A DNA stretch of 64,000 nt from Kitasatospora phosalacinea (GCF_000717185.1 NZ_JNYE01000030.1:1-64000); one strand, 5' to 3'; shown: positions 8,901 to 17,267, counted from the first letter of the stretch. Notes: generated by a model not told the origin, from the sequence alone. Translations and numbers: made by a program.

Positions 8901-10308
8901 CCGCCCGGGCGAGCACCTCCTCGGCCTGCTTGGCGGCGCGGGCCAGCCGCATCGCCGCGTCCTTGGCGCCCTCGGCGCGGCCGGCCTCCTCGGCCTCGGT
9001 GCGGATCCGCTCGGCCTCGGCGGCGGCGGCCTCGCGCAGCGCGGCGGCCTCGGCCTCGGCGGCGGCCCGGCGCTCGGCGATCTCCGCCTCGGCCTCGGCC
9101 CGCAGCTCGCCCGCGACCGCCTCGGCGGAGCCGCGCAGGCGCTCGCTCTCCTCGCGGGCGGCGGCCTTGGCGGCGTCCGCCTCGGCCTGCACGGTGGCGG
9201 CGGCGGAGCGGATCAGGTCGGCCTCGCGGGTGGCGGCGGCCACCATCTTGGCGATCTCGGCGCGGGCGGTGGCGGAGCGCTGCTCGCTGGCGGCGGCGCC
9301 GTCGGCGACCTTGCGCTCGGCCTCGCTGGTGGCCTCGGCCTGCAGGCGCTGGGCGGCCGCGGTGGCCTCCTCGCGCATCCGGGCGGCCTCGGCGCGGGCC
9401 CGCTCGGTCTCGGCCAGGGCCTCGGCGCGCAGCCGCTCTATCTCGGCCTGGGCGCCGGCCAGGGCGGCCTCGGCGCGCTCCTGGTCGGCGAGGGCCTGCC
9501 GCTTGAGGGCGGTGATCTCGGCCTCGGCGGCGGCGAGCTTCTGCTCGGCGGCGGAGTGCGCGTCGGCGAGCTGCTGCTGGGCGGCGGTGAGGGCGGCGGC
9601 GCGGTGCTCCTCGGCCTGGGCGCCGGTCTGCTGGGCCTGCTCGGAGGCGGCGCGCAGCAGGCGTTCGGCGTCGGTCTGGGCGCGCAGCAGGGCGGCCTCG
9701 GCCTGGGCCTGGGCCTCGCCGCGGGCGGCGTCGACGTCGGCGGCGGTCTGGGCGCGGGCCTGGTCGGCGAGGGCGGCGGCCTCGGCGCGGACGGCGGCCA
9801 TCATCCGGTCGGCCTCGGCGCGGGCCTCCTGGAGCAGGCGCTGGGCCTCCTGCTCGGTGCCGGCGCGGGTCTGCTCCGCCCAGTTGACGTTCTCGTTGAC
9901 GTGGCGCTCGGCGGCGGCCCGGAACTCGGCGAGCTCCTCCTCCAGCCGGCGGCGCCGGGTGTTGAACTCGGCCTCCAGCTGGGCGGTCCGCTCGGCGGCC
10001 TCGGCCATCATCCGCTGGGTGGCGGCCTGGGACTCGCGCACGGCGCGCTCGGCGTCGGCGCGCAGCGCCTCGGCCTGCATCTCGGCGTTGCGCAGGAGCT
10101 GCTCGGCCTGGCCGGAGACGGAGTCGAAGGCGCGCGGCTGAGCGAGCTGCCGACGGGCTTCGTGCAGCTTGGCCCGGAGCACCTCCACCTGGTAGGCGAG
10201 GTCGTCGGCGTGCTCGATGGTCTTGTCCCGCTCCTTGCGGGCCTTCTCCAGCTCGGCCTCGAACTTGGAGAGGTGATCCTCAACCTCGTAGCGGTCGTAG
10301 CCCCGCAC
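5905..10308 (-). CDS. scy: Scy, polarised-growth scaffold coiled-coil protein
   Basis: Giant tip scaffold of 1467 residues that organises DivIVA and FilP at growing hyphal tips. The GTG start gives MRGYDRYEVEDHL, matching the known N-terminus of Scy. An open extension to 10530 has unrelated composition. After HADDLAYQVEVLRAKLHEARR (entry domain, residues 1-60) the protein is almost entirely hendecad-type coiled coil rich in Ala, Glu and Arg. The C-terminal region KELDELVRR-like element, here ELDELVRRRKDINTEIS, and RVQDVLSALEAFEAP are conserved Scy features, followed by a Gly/Ser-rich tail. It is longer than the S. coelicolor protein as I recall it (about 1326 residues). Part of the difference is a 33-residue repeat amplified in the middle (see the repeat entry). 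Confidence 0.95.
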   Translation of the reverse strand: MRGYDRYEVEDHLSKFEAELEKARKERDKTIEHADDLAYQVEVLRAKLHEARRQLAQPRAFDSVSGQAEQLLRNAEMQAEALRADAERAVRESQAATQRMMAEAAERTAQLEAEFNTRRRRLEEELAEFRAAAERHVNENVNWAEQTRAGTEQEAQRLLQEARAEADRMMAAVRAEAAALADQARAQTAADVDAARGEAQAQAEAALLRAQTDAERLLRAASEQAQQTGAQAEEHRAAALTAAQQQLADAHSAAEQKLAAAEAEITALKRQALADQERAEAALAGAQAEIERLRAEALAETERARAEAARMREEATAAAQRLQAEATSEAERKVADGAAASEQRSATARAEIAKMVAAATREADLIRSAAATVQAEADAAKAAAREESERLRGSAEAVAGELRAEAEAEIAERRAAAEAEAAALREAAAAEAERIRTEAEEAGRAEGAKDAAMRLARAAKQAEEVLARAGTDAESTRGEAAAEAERLVEHAKSEAGTLLEQAREAVEQAQNAAMEDAASIREQLERMQAEAALAREQAEEQRAAAEAEAERVRAEARRQAAVQVEESAKQAEELLTTAKSDADALRSGAGEEVERLRTEAREQAAAVQGRAEQTLARARAEGEKITGAAEQARTELLAAAEAAAEETRAAAQRHGAELREQAAAAADTVRAEAAAAAEALRADTAQWAEQHRAEAEEAGRAVRAEADEAARAVAERAEAAAQALREEAAAAREAARADLERDRAQAAEQLAEAAAIRAAADGEAEQVRGAAAADAAQTREAAEAYDRELRAEAEQALAAARTDAGALGAEAAADRAEAARLREQADAYDRELRAAAEQETAELRATAERESAEQREAADAYDRELRAAAEQETAELRATAQRESAEQREAAEAYDRELRERADRETTELRAAAERESAELREQADAYDRELRATADRETAELRERAEHAAEQLRANGEARAAELVAAAEQEAAEVRQSVAGLHEKATGQIAELRAAAERETAELRERAEAYDRELRAAADRETAELRAAVAEFVQQQRAEAEAGAQRVLAEADELAAAALAEAEERADALRSDAEEYALATRTLAEEFDADVRARAESFDRETREAAESYDRATREQAKSVLEKAFADAEQLGEQAQAEALAVAAAAEEQSDAMVSAARQEAERLRAEAEAQGKAEVERARSDADALLSEARRDSTAIRERAEELRERTDAEIEALHERARKENAQAMKSAGERVDALVTAAQEQLTEAEEQAQAQVAEAEERAAELIAAAESRASELTSEASAEAGRVRISAVRKAETLLKEAENKLADSTTRAEALIIKAEAKLKAAEMESEEQLEAAADEAASRLKRADDEAEKRVRRAGSDAEEQLRLAAEEAERLLAEARSEAKRVTDEGQRELDELVRRRKDINTEISRVQDVLSALEAFEAPAPSAHGNGGSKKDGGPKAGAGVGSPRSGGNRSGGAPPD
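7480..7850 (-). repeat. 99-bp in-frame tandem repeats inside scy
   Basis: The marker GCGGTCGTACGC starts at 7522, 7621, 7720 and 7819, exactly 99 bases apart, and the sequence between the markers is highly similar. On the coding strand each unit encodes 33 residues (three hendecads) of the type AYDRELRAAAEQETAELR. About 3.7 units are present. Two further diverged copies of the AYDREL motif lie outside the array (near 7271 and 7945). Confidence 0.9.
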
Positions 10309-10647
10309 TCCGCGGTCCCATCCATCTCCTGGTCGCGTCCTCGACCCGGCCGTTCCGCCGCGCGGGTTCGCGGGCGGATCGGTTGGTCCTTGCAATCGCT
10401 CCACCGTCCGGGTGGACTCCTGAGCGAAATGTTGCCTCTGGAGAATGGTGACAGATCCGAACGGCGACCGTCCGGCCGTGCCCGCGTCGTGGACTCCCCT
10501 GCGGTGCGCGGACCGGTGGTACCAGCGCACCTGGGCATTGTAGTGGGAGCCGCTCCCGGGGGAATGGGGGCGAGGTGCTTTTCGGAAGTTACCGACCGGT
10601 TCGTTACCGGTCGGTCCGCTTCCGTGCAGGCTGCGTACCGGAACCGG
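10309..10647. other. Intergenic region upstream of scy containing the mce terminator
   Basis: This 339-base stretch must contain the scy promoter and leader. I can identify no convincing -35/-10 pair. The only clear structure is the hairpin at 10583-10624, listed separately. No small gene with a ribosome binding site was seen on either strand. Confidence 0.6.
10583..10624 (-). terminator. Hairpin terminator downstream of mce
   Basis: A perfect 10-base-pair stem (ACCGACCGGT at 10591-10600 with ACCGGTCGGT at 10606-10615, loop TCGTT) is framed by a second stem CGGAAG/CTTCCG. It lies about 25 bases past the mce stop. The inner palindrome also resembles a TetR-type operator, so a regulatory use upstream of scy is possible. 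Confidence 0.65.
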
Positions 10648-11082
10648 TCAGTGTTCGGACGGATCCGCACTGGTGACCAGTTCGGTCAGCACGCCGCCGC
10701 AGTCCTTGGGGTGCAGGAAGGTGATCCGCGAGCCCATCGAACCGCGCCGCGGCTCGTCGTACAGCACCCGCACGCCCTTGCCCGCGATCGCGGCCGCGTC
10801 CCCGTCCACGTCGGCGGTGCCGAAGGCGATGTGGTGCACGCCCTCGCCGTTCTTGGCCAGCCACTTGGCGACCGTCGAGTCCTCCCGGGTCGGCTCCAGC
10901 AGCTGCAGGTAGGAGGCGCCGCCGTCCCCGGTGTCGTTGATCTTCAGCATGGCCTCGCGGACGCCCTGCTCCTCGTTGACCTCGCTGTGGAACACCTCGA
11001 AGCCGTACGTCGCGCGGTAGAACTCGACGGTCTTGTCCAGGTCGAAGCAGGCGATGCCGATGTGGTCGATGCGGGTCAGCAC
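10648..11082 (-). CDS. mce: Methylmalonyl-CoA epimerase
   Basis: Enzyme of 144 residues that interconverts the 2R and 2S forms of methylmalonyl-CoA, linking propionyl-CoA carboxylation to the B12-dependent mutase. The GTG start (MLTRIDHIGIACFDLDK) has GGAGG five bases upstream. The fold is two vicinal-oxygen-chelate modules. Metal ligands are visible in RIDHIGIAC (first His), GEGVHHIAFGT (second His region) and the C-terminal acidic residue in GGVLTELV. The SYLQLLEPT segment is also typical. It is divergent from the thiolase gene across 241 bases. Together with thiolase and MeaB it forms a short-chain acyl-CoA block serving the mutases encoded here and elsewhere. Confidence 0.95.
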   Translation of the reverse strand: MLTRIDHIGIACFDLDKTVEFYRATYGFEVFHSEVNEEQGVREAMLKINDTGDGGASYLQLLEPTREDSTVAKWLAKNGEGVHHIAFGTADVDGDAAAIAGKGVRVLYDEPRRGSMGSRITFLHPKDCGGVLTELVTSADPSEH

Positions 11083-11259
11083 GGTGTCCTCCGGTGGCGG
11101 GACGGGCGACGGATGGCACCCAGTGCAGCGCATCCCGGCGGCCGGGCGCCAGCGGGCCGTCCTGCGAGTCTGCTCACACGGCCCCGGTCCGGCACGGCAC
11201 GGTGTTCACTGGACAGTGCCAGTAGCGCTGATCACACCGTTGCGGCGGTGACGCAGAGG

Positions 11260-11273
11260 TGACCGGTCAGTAC
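11260..11273. promoter_or_regulatory. Candidate operator in the mce/thiolase divergent promoter region
   Basis: TGACCGGTCAGTAC lies 50 bases before the thiolase ATG in the spacer between two divergent fatty/short-chain acyl-CoA genes. It matches 11 of 14 positions with the TTACCCGTCAGTAA site at 32286 and contains the palindrome TGACCGGTCA. This looks like a TetR-type operator. No regulator can be assigned. Confidence 0.4.
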
Positions 11274-11323
11274 ATTGACGGCATCCCCATACCCTCTGGT
11301 CCGACGCGCGAAGGGGCTCGTCC

Positions 11324-12514
11324 ATGACTACTTCTGTGATCGTCGCAGGCGCCCGCACCCCGATGGGACGGCTGCTCGGCTCGCTCAAGGGATTCTCCGG
11401 CGCCGAGCTCGGCGGCTTCGCGATCAAGGCGGCGCTGGAGCGGGCCGGCATCACCGGCGACCAGGTCCAGTACGTGATCATGGGCCAGGTGCTGCAGGCC
11501 GGCGCGGGCCAGATCCCGGCCCGGCAGGCGGCGGTCAATGCGGGCATCCCGATGAACGTCCCGGCGCTGACCGTCAACAAGGTCTGCCTCTCCGGGCTGG
11601 ACGCGATCGCGCTGGCCGACCAGCTGATCCGGGCCGGCGAGTTCGACGTCGTGGTGGCCGGCGGCCAGGAGTCCATGACCAACGCCCCGCACCTGCTGCC
11701 GAAGTCCCGCGAGGGCTTCAAGTACGGCGCGGTCGGGATGCTCGACTCGATGGCGCACGACGGCCTGACCGACGCCTACGAGAACATCCCGATGGGCGAG
11801 TCCACCGAGAAGCACAACACCCGCCTCGGCATCACCCGCGAGGTGCAGGACGCCATCGCCGCCGCCTCCCACCAGCGCGCCGCCAAGGCCCAGGCCGACG
11901 GCGTGTTCGAGGCCGAGATCGTGCCGGTCGCGATCCCGCAGCGCAAGGGCGACCCGGTGCTGTTCTCCCAGGACGAGGGCATCCGCGCCGACACCACGGT
12001 CGAGGGCCTGGCCCGGCTGCGCCCGGCCTTCGACAAGGACGGCACCATCACCGCCGGGACCTCCTCGCAGATCTCCGACGGCGCCGCCGCCGTCGTGGTG
12101 ATGAGCAAGGCCAAGGCCGAGGAGCTGGGCCTGAGCTGGATCGCCGAGATCGGCGCGCACGGCAACGTCGCGGGCCCGGACAACTCGCTGCAGTCGCAGC
12201 CGTCCAACGCGATCAGGCACGCCCTCGCCAAGGAGGGCCTGGAGGTCGGCGACCTCGACCTGATCGAGATCAACGAGGCGTTCGCCGCCGTCGCCCACCA
12301 GTCGACCGAGGACCTCGGCGTCAGCGACGAGATCGTCAACGTCAACGGCGGCGCGATCGCGCTCGGCCACCCGATCGGCATGTCCGGCGCCCGCGTGGTG
12401 CTGCACCTGGCGCTGGAACTCCAGCGCCGCGGCGGCGGCGTCGGCGCGGCCGCGCTGTGCGGCGGCGGCGGTCAGGGCGACGCGCTGATCGTCAAGGTGC
12501 CCGCGCAGGGCTGA
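11324..12514 (+). CDS. Acetyl-CoA C-acetyltransferase (thiolase)
   Basis: Thiolase of 396 residues that condenses two acetyl-CoA or cleaves acetoacetyl-CoA. The acyl-accepting Cys88 lies in [11 protein letters not shown], His349 in [10 protein letters not shown] and the second catalytic Cys379 in [13 protein letters not shown], all intact and correctly spaced. [10 protein letters not shown] and ALTVNKVC are biosynthetic-thiolase signatures. The ATG is preceded by AAGGGG. It is divergent from mce and followed by a hairpin and then meaB on the same strand, so meaB may be partly read through from it. Biosynthetic versus degradative direction cannot be decided from sequence. Confidence 0.95.
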   Translation: MTTSVIVAGARTPMGRLLGSLKGFSGAELGGFAIKAALERAGITGDQVQYVIMGQVLQAGAGQIPARQAAVNAGIPMNVPALTVNKVCLSGLDAIALADQLIRAGEFDVVVAGGQESMTNAPHLLPKSREGFKYGAVGMLDSMAHDGLTDAYENIPMGESTEKHNTRLGITREVQDAIAAASHQRAAKAQADGVFEAEIVPVAIPQRKGDPVLFSQDEGIRADTTVEGLARLRPAFDKDGTITAGTSSQISDGAAAVVVMSKAKAEELGLSWIAEIGAHGNVAGPDNSLQSQPSNAIRHALAKEGLEVGDLDLIEINEAFAAVAHQSTEDLGVSDEIVNVNGGAIALGHPIGMSGARVVLHLALELQRRGGGVGAAALCGGGGQGDALIVKVPAQG

Positions 12515-12530
12515 CCGAACGTCCCGGGAC

Positions 12531-12563
12531 CCCCGCCGGACCGCCCCGCGCGGTCCGGCGGGG
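12531..12563 (+). terminator. Hairpin between thiolase and meaB
   Basis: A 13-base-pair perfect stem (12531-12543 with 12551-12563), loop CCCCGCG, followed by CGTCCGTCTTTCTG. It may end the thiolase transcript or attenuate read-through into meaB. Confidence 0.7.
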
Positions 12564-12596
12564 CGTCCGTCTTTCTGCTGCGAGGAGCGATTTCCG

Positions 12597-13550
12597 ATGG
12601 CCGATGTGGCGACGCTGGTCGAGCAGGCCCGGCAGGGCCGTCCCCGGGCGGTGGCCAGGCTGATCACGCTGGTGGAGAACGCCGCGCCCGAGCTGCGCGA
12701 GGTGATGGCGGCGCTCGCCCCGTACAGCGGGCGGGCCTACACGGTGGGTCTGACCGGCTCGCCCGGGGTGGGCAAGTCGACCTCCACCTCGGCGCTGGTC
12801 AGCGCCTACCGCAGGCTCGGCAGGCGGGTCGGGGTGCTGGCGGTCGACCCGTCCTCGCCGTTCTCCGGCGGGGCGCTGCTCGGCGACCGGGTGCGGATGC
12901 AGGAGCACGCCACCGACCCGGAGGTGTTCATCCGCTCGATGGCCACCCGCGGCCACCTCGGCGGCCTGGCCTGGGCCGCCCCGCAGGCGCTGCGGGTGCT
13001 GGACGGGGCGGGCTGCGACGTGATCCTGGTGGAGACCGTCGGCGTCGGCCAGTCCGAGGTGGAGGTCGCCGCGCAGGCCGACACCGCGGTGGTGCTGCTG
13101 GCCCCCGGCATGGGCGACGGCATCCAGGCCGCCAAGGCGGGCATCCTGGAGATCGGCGACGTGTTCGTGGTCAACAAGGCCGACCGGGACGGCGCGGACG
13201 CCACCGCCCGCGAGCTCAACCACATGCTCGGCCTGGGGGAGTCACGGCAGGCCGGCGACTGGCGGCCGCCGATCGTCAAGACCGTCGCCGCCCGCGGCGA
13301 GGGCGTGGACGAACTCGTCGACGCGCTGGAGAAGCACCGCGGCTGGCTCGCCGAGACCGGCGAGCTCGACGCCAGGCGCCGCCGCCGGGCCGCCCAGGAG
13401 GTCGAGGCGATCACCCTGGCCGCGCTGCGCGCCCGGATCGGCGACCTGCGCGGCGACCGGCACCTGGACGCGCTGGCCGGCCAGGTCGCCGCGGGCGAGC
13501 TCGACCCGTACGCGGCGGCGGACCGGCTGGTGGCCGAACTGACCTCCTGA
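12597..13550 (+). CDS. meaB: MeaB, GTPase chaperone of B12-dependent acyl-CoA mutases
   Basis: A G3E-family GTPase of 317 residues that gates cofactor loading and protects B12-dependent acyl-CoA mutases. The P-loop GSPGVGKS is at residues 54-61, the switch region has VDPSSPFSGGALLGDRVRM, and VETVGVGQSEVEVA and FVVNKADRDGA (the guanine-specifying NKAD) follow. The C-terminal helical arm contains ELDARRRRRAAQEVEAITL, the dimerisation region. The ATG has GAGGAGCG upstream. No mutase gene is adjacent; the nearest candidate client is the isobutyryl-CoA-mutase-type subunit at 26494. A mutAB pair may be elsewhere in the genome. Confidence 0.95.
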   Translation: MADVATLVEQARQGRPRAVARLITLVENAAPELREVMAALAPYSGRAYTVGLTGSPGVGKSTSTSALVSAYRRLGRRVGVLAVDPSSPFSGGALLGDRVRMQEHATDPEVFIRSMATRGHLGGLAWAAPQALRVLDGAGCDVILVETVGVGQSEVEVAAQADTAVVLLAPGMGDGIQAAKAGILEIGDVFVVNKADRDGADATARELNHMLGLGESRQAGDWRPPIVKTVAARGEGVDELVDALEKHRGWLAETGELDARRRRRAAQEVEAITLAALRARIGDLRGDRHLDALAGQVAAGELDPYAAADRLVAELTS

Positions 13551-13681
13551 GACCGGGGCCGGGGCCCGCCCGCGGGCAGCGCCCCGGTTCCTGGAACGAC
13601 TGCTTCGACCAGGGGCCGCGGGCCCCGGCCGACTACGAGGCCGCCAGGCGCGAGCTGCTCGACGGCGCCTGCCACCCGCCG

Positions 13682-13724
13682 CGTTCCCGCGGGGGCGCGT
13701 TCCCGCGGGGCGCCTTCCCGCGGA
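13682..13724. repeat. Short TTCCCGCGG direct repeats
   Basis: Three copies of TTCCCGCGG at 13684, 13700 and 13715 lie in the 192-base gap between meaB and the MarR gene. The region has no gene with a ribosome binding site. It may be a remnant or may simply help end the convergent transcripts. Confidence 0.5.
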
Positions 13725-13742
13725 GCCGCCGGGACGGGAGGC

Positions 13743-14261
13743 CTAGCCCCGGCCGCGGAGTCCGCGCAGGTGCTCGGCGATCGGGGCCAGGGCCGCGTAC
13801 AGCGCGTCCAGCTGCTCGTCGGTGAGCCGGTCGATGAAGTGCTCGCGGACGCTGCGGACGTGGTCCGGGGCGACCTTGCGCAGCGTCTCCCAGCCGTGCT
13901 CGGTGAGGTGCGCGTACAGGCCGCGGCGGTCGCCCGGGCACTCCTGGCGCAGCACCAGCCCGGCCGTCTCCATCCGGGTGATCTGGTGCGAGAGGCGGCT
14001 CTTGGACTGCAGGGTGGCGGTGGCCAGGTCGGTCATCCGCATCCGGCGCTCGGGCGACTCGGAGAGCACGACCAGGATCTCGTAGTCGTTGATGGCGAGG
14101 TTGTGGCTCTGCAGCTCCCGGCTCAGCTGGTGGTCGAGCAGCTTGCCGACCTCCAGGTGGGCGCGCCAGAAGCGCTGCTCGCGCGCGTCGAGCCACGGGG
14201 TGTCCGCCGCTCCCCGCGGGGAGGGGGAGACCTCGGGCGCTTCGGTCTCTGGGGTGTCCAT
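13743..14261 (-). CDS. MarR-family transcriptional regulator
   Basis: A dimeric winged-helix repressor of 172 residues. The N-terminal helices (REQRFWRAHLEVGKLLDHQLS) form the dimer interface. The recognition region is RMTDLATATLQSKSRLSHQITR, and the wing is ECPGDRRGLYAHLTEHG. The first 25 residues are acidic and Pro-rich. It is divergent from the metallo-beta-lactamase-fold hydrolase with 135 bases between the starts, so it probably controls that gene and itself. The effector is unknown. Confidence 0.92.
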   Translation of the reverse strand: MDTPETEAPEVSPSPRGAADTPWLDAREQRFWRAHLEVGKLLDHQLSRELQSHNLAINDYEILVVLSESPERRMRMTDLATATLQSKSRLSHQITRMETAGLVLRQECPGDRRGLYAHLTEHGWETLRKVAPDHVRSVREHFIDRLTDEQLDALYAALAPIAEHLRGLRGRG

Positions 14262-14396
14262 GCGGCCGAGTATAGCCGAAGTTGTTCAATGTTGTACGAA
14301 TTCACAACTGCCCGCCGGGTGGCCGGATCACGCCGGTCATGTCCAATTCCTGGGCCGGAGTCAAACGGTGACACAGCGTTGGGCATAATCGCGCCC

Positions 14397-15377
14397 ATGA
14401 CGACGCGGAGCGCGAACTTCCATTCGATAGCCGACGGTATATACGCGTGGCAGCCGCAGCAACGCGGCTGGGGCCTCGCCAACTGCGGCCTGGTCACCGA
14501 CGGCGGCCGCGCGCTCTGGATCGACACCCCGTACGACCGCACCCTGGCCGGCGAGTTCCTGCGGCGCACCCGGGCCGTCCTCGCCCCCGGCACCGAGGTC
14601 GACCGGATCGTCGTCACCCACGCCAACGGCGACCACCTGTGGGGCGCGGGCGTCCTCCCCGACGCCGAGGTGATCACCACCCGCGAGGCGCTGCACCACA
14701 TCGCCTACGAGCCGACCCCCGAGCAGCAGCAGGCCCTGCTGCAGACCCTCGACAAGGACGGCGACACCGGCGCCTACCTGCACGAGCACTTCGGCTGCTT
14801 CAACTGGGCCGACACCCCGCCCGTCGTCCCCGACACCGTCTTCACCGGCGAACTGGAACTGCGCGTCGGCAGCATCCCGGTGCAGGTCAGCAGCCTCCCG
14901 TCGGCCCACACCAGCGGCGACCTGACCGTCCACCTGCCCACCCGCTCCACCGTCTTCACCGGCGACGTCGTCTTCGGCTCCACCGCCGAGCACCCCGGCG
15001 ACCACCCCGTGCACTGGGCCGGACCGCTCGGCAACGTCATCGACGCCGTCGAGCGGCTGCTCGACACCGGCGCCGAGACGGTCGTCCCCGGCCACGGGCC
15101 GCTGCTCACCCGCGCCGACCTGCGCGCCCACGCCGGGTACCTGCGCTACGTCCGCGACCGCGCGCACGCCCTGCACGCCGCCGGCCGCACCGCCGCCGAA
15201 GCCGCCCGGGCCGTCATCGACGAGGCCCGCTACCCCGAACTCGGCCTCCCCGAGCGCCTGCTGGTCACCATCGGCACCGAGTACCGGCACCTCGACGGCA
15301 CCGAGCCGCCCGCCATGCTGGAGGTCGTCGGCCGGATGGCCCACCTCGCCCGGCAGCGCGAGGCCCGCACCGCCTGA
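14397..15377 (+). CDS. MBL-fold metallo-hydrolase
   Basis: A metallo-beta-lactamase-fold hydrolase of 326 residues. The first metal motif reads THANGDH where most members have THxHxDH, so the second His is Asn. The remaining ligands are visible in LPSAHTSGDLTVHL, VFTGDVVFG and VVPGHGPL. A C-terminal helical domain follows (about residues 250-326). The HANGDH variant is shared by a subgroup of actinobacterial MBL proteins, so I do not read it as inactivation. The substrate is unknown. The gene is divergent from a MarR regulator and lies 46 bases ahead of the conservon on the same strand, but is not itself a conservon component. Confidence 0.9.
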   Translation: MTTRSANFHSIADGIYAWQPQQRGWGLANCGLVTDGGRALWIDTPYDRTLAGEFLRRTRAVLAPGTEVDRIVVTHANGDHLWGAGVLPDAEVITTREALHHIAYEPTPEQQQALLQTLDKDGDTGAYLHEHFGCFNWADTPPVVPDTVFTGELELRVGSIPVQVSSLPSAHTSGDLTVHLPTRSTVFTGDVVFGSTAEHPGDHPVHWAGPLGNVIDAVERLLDTGAETVVPGHGPLLTRADLRAHAGYLRYVRDRAHALHAAGRTAAEAARAVIDEARYPELGLPERLLVTIGTEYRHLDGTEPPAMLEVVGRMAHLARQREARTA

Positions 15378-15423
15378 ACCGAGCGCACCAGCCCCCGCCG
15401 CGACGACTCCCCCCGAGGACCCC

Positions 15424-16851
15424 ATGGTCGAGATCGTGCTCGCCCTGCTGGCCGGCGCCGCCCTCACCGCCGGACCCCTGCTGTGGTCCGCCCGGCGCGC
15501 CGCCGGCACCGCCCGGGCCGCCACCCGGCGCGCCACCGAGGCGGACAACCGCGCCCAGGGCGCCGAGGCCCGCGCCAGGACCGCCGAGACCCGCGCCCGC
15601 GAGGGCGAGGAGCACGCCCGCTCCGCCGACGCCCGCGCCCACGCCGCCGAAGCCCGGCACACCCTCGCCGAGGCCCGACTGGCCGCCGCCGTCCGCGAGT
15701 TCACCCACCTCGCGCACGAACGCCTCCCCGCCGCCGCCACCGCCCTCACCCACCCCCGCACCCCCGTCCCCGGGCCGCTCGACACCACCGGCGGCAACGA
15801 GGAACTGCACCGCGCCCTGGACGCCGTCCTCGGCGCCGCCCTGCGCGCCGCCCTCGCCGAGCGCGAACGCACCGACGCCGCCGCCCGGGCCGCCCTGCGC
15901 GGCGCCGCCTCCAAGATCCAGGCGCTGCTGATCCAGGTCCGCTCGCTGCTGGAGGAGATCCAGCTCTCCGTCGACGACCCCCGGCTGCTCGCCCTCGACT
16001 TCCGCAACGAACTCACCCTGCGCCGGGTGCAGTCCCTCGCCGTGCTCTCCGGCTCCTGGCCCGGCATGACCCGCGAGGACTCCCCGCTCGCCGAACTCTG
16101 CGTCGGCGCGCAGTCCCGGGTCGCCGGGTACGCCCGCATCGAGATCACCAACCACCTGCGCGAACCCCGGCTCGCGGTCGCCGCCCGCGCCGCCGAGCCC
16201 GTCGCCATCGCGCTCGCCGAGATCCTCGGCAACGCCACCGCCTACTCCCACCCCGAGACCCGGGTGGTGGTCGCCATCGAGCAGGGCAGCTCCGGCGCCC
16301 TCGTGGTGGTCGACGACATGGGCGTCGGCATGGAACCCGACCAGCTCGAACGGGCCGGCGACCTGCTCGACGGCCAGGCCGAGGTGCTGCTCACCGAACT
16401 CGGCGACCCGCCGCAGGCCGGCTTCGCGGTGATCGGCCTGCTCTGCCGCCAGTTCGGCTTCGGCTGCCGGGTCGAACCCTCCCCGTACGGGGGCGTGCGG
16501 GCCATCCTGCGGCTGCCCGCCGACCTGCTCACCCTCACCGACCCGGCCGCCCCGCTCTCCGCGCTCGCCCCCCGCCCGATCACCCAGGGCGCCCCGGTGT
16601 TCGACGCGGGCGACGCCCTGCCCACCCGCAAGCGCCGCACCCCCCGCGTCCCGCAGCAGGACGCACCGTCCCCCCGCACCCAGCGGCAGGACGCACCCTC
16701 CCCCCTCCCCGCCCCGGCGGGCACCACCCCCGACCGGGCCCGCAGCGCGTGGTCGGCACTCCAGTCCGGCACCGCAGCCGGACGCAGCGCCGCCGACCAG
16801 CCCGCGAGCCCCCAGGGACCCGCCGCACCCGAAGGAGTCGAAACCCCGTGA
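15424..16851 (+). CDS. cvnA: CvnA, conservon sensor-kinase-like ATPase
   Basis: Membrane-anchored histidine-kinase-like protein of 475 residues. One N-terminal membrane helix (VEIVLALLAGAALTAGPLLW) is followed by a long Ala/Arg/Glu coiled coil (residues 25-85), a dimerisation-like helical region and a GHKL ATPase domain with the N box EPVAIALAEILGNATAYSH, the G1 box VVVDDMGVGM, and a G2-type GFAVIGLLCRQFG. No phosphoacceptor His box is evident, as is usual for conservon A proteins. The C-terminal 90 residues are Pro/Ala/Gln-rich with two near-identical QDAPSP elements. The stop overlaps the cvnB GTG. CvnA and CvnB-D form a membrane complex reminiscent of a G-protein-coupled switch. Confidence 0.93.
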   Translation: MVEIVLALLAGAALTAGPLLWSARRAAGTARAATRRATEADNRAQGAEARARTAETRAREGEEHARSADARAHAAEARHTLAEARLAAAVREFTHLAHERLPAAATALTHPRTPVPGPLDTTGGNEELHRALDAVLGAALRAALAERERTDAAARAALRGAASKIQALLIQVRSLLEEIQLSVDDPRLLALDFRNELTLRRVQSLAVLSGSWPGMTREDSPLAELCVGAQSRVAGYARIEITNHLREPRLAVAARAAEPVAIALAEILGNATAYSHPETRVVVAIEQGSSGALVVVDDMGVGMEPDQLERAGDLLDGQAEVLLTELGDPPQAGFAVIGLLCRQFGFGCRVEPSPYGGVRAILRLPADLLTLTDPAAPLSALAPRPITQGAPVFDAGDALPTRKRRTPRVPQQDAPSPRTQRQDAPSPLPAPAGTTPDRARSAWSALQSGTAAGRSAADQPASPQGPAAPEGVETP

Positions 16852-17267
16852 CCGCCCCGCTCCGCCGCCACACCGAGGACCTCTCCTGGGTCCTCACCCC
16901 GCTGCTCGACCTGCCCGGCGTGCAGAACGCCGTCATCGCCACCGGCGACGGCCTGGTCACCGGCCACTCCGCCGACCTCGGCCGGGACGGCGCCGACCGG
17001 GTCGCCGCGATGACCGCCTCGCTGCACGCCGCCGCCCGCGCCTTCACCACCGCCTTCACCGGCGCCGAGAAGGTCGCCCTCAACCAGACCGTGGTCGAGT
17101 CCGACCACGGCTACGCCGTGGTCACCCCCGCGGGCGAGAACTCCTCGCTGGCCGTCTTCGCCGTCCCCGGCGCCGACCTCGGCACCATCGCCTACCAGAT
17201 GCAGGTCCAGGTCGCCGCGCTGGCCAGGGCCCTGGCCAGCCCCGCCCGGGAAGCGAGCCGCACATGA
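16848..17267 (+). CDS. cvnB: CvnB, roadblock/LC7-domain protein
   Basis: A roadblock/LC7 protein of 139 residues, the conservon partner that modulates the small GTPase CvnD. The GTG start sits in a GTGA overlap with cvnA and has GAAGGAG nine bases upstream. The single domain has the family pattern: helix RRHTEDLSWVLTPLLDLPGV, strand NAVIATGDGLVTGHS, helix DRVAAMTASLHAAARAF and paired strands KVALNQTVVESDHGYAVVTP and SLAVFAVPGADLG. A frame open far upstream on the same strand is only antisense-like sequence inside cvnA. It overlaps cvnC by four bases. Confidence 0.95.
   Translation: MTAPLRRHTEDLSWVLTPLLDLPGVQNAVIATGDGLVTGHSADLGRDGADRVAAMTASLHAAARAFTTAFTGAEKVALNQTVVESDHGYAVVTPAGENSSLAVFAVPGADLGTIAYQMQVQVAALARALASPAREASRT

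Noticed and set aside
10583..10624. Treating the ACCGACCGGT palindrome only as an operator for scy
   Set aside because: It sits just past the mce stop within a larger stem, so a terminator is the simpler reading. An operator role is kept as a possibility only.
5863..11262. A very long open plus-strand frame opposite scy, Leu/Gly-rich
   Set aside because: It is the antisense reflection of the Ala/Glu/Arg-rich scy coding sequence. It has no ribosome binding site and runs through the mce gene as well.
13553..13742. A readable stretch WNDCFDQGPRAPADYEAARR after meaB
   Set aside because: It looks protein-like for about 30 codons but has no start or ribosome binding site and dissolves into the TTCCCGCGG repeats. 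It could be a remnant but is not supportable as a gene.
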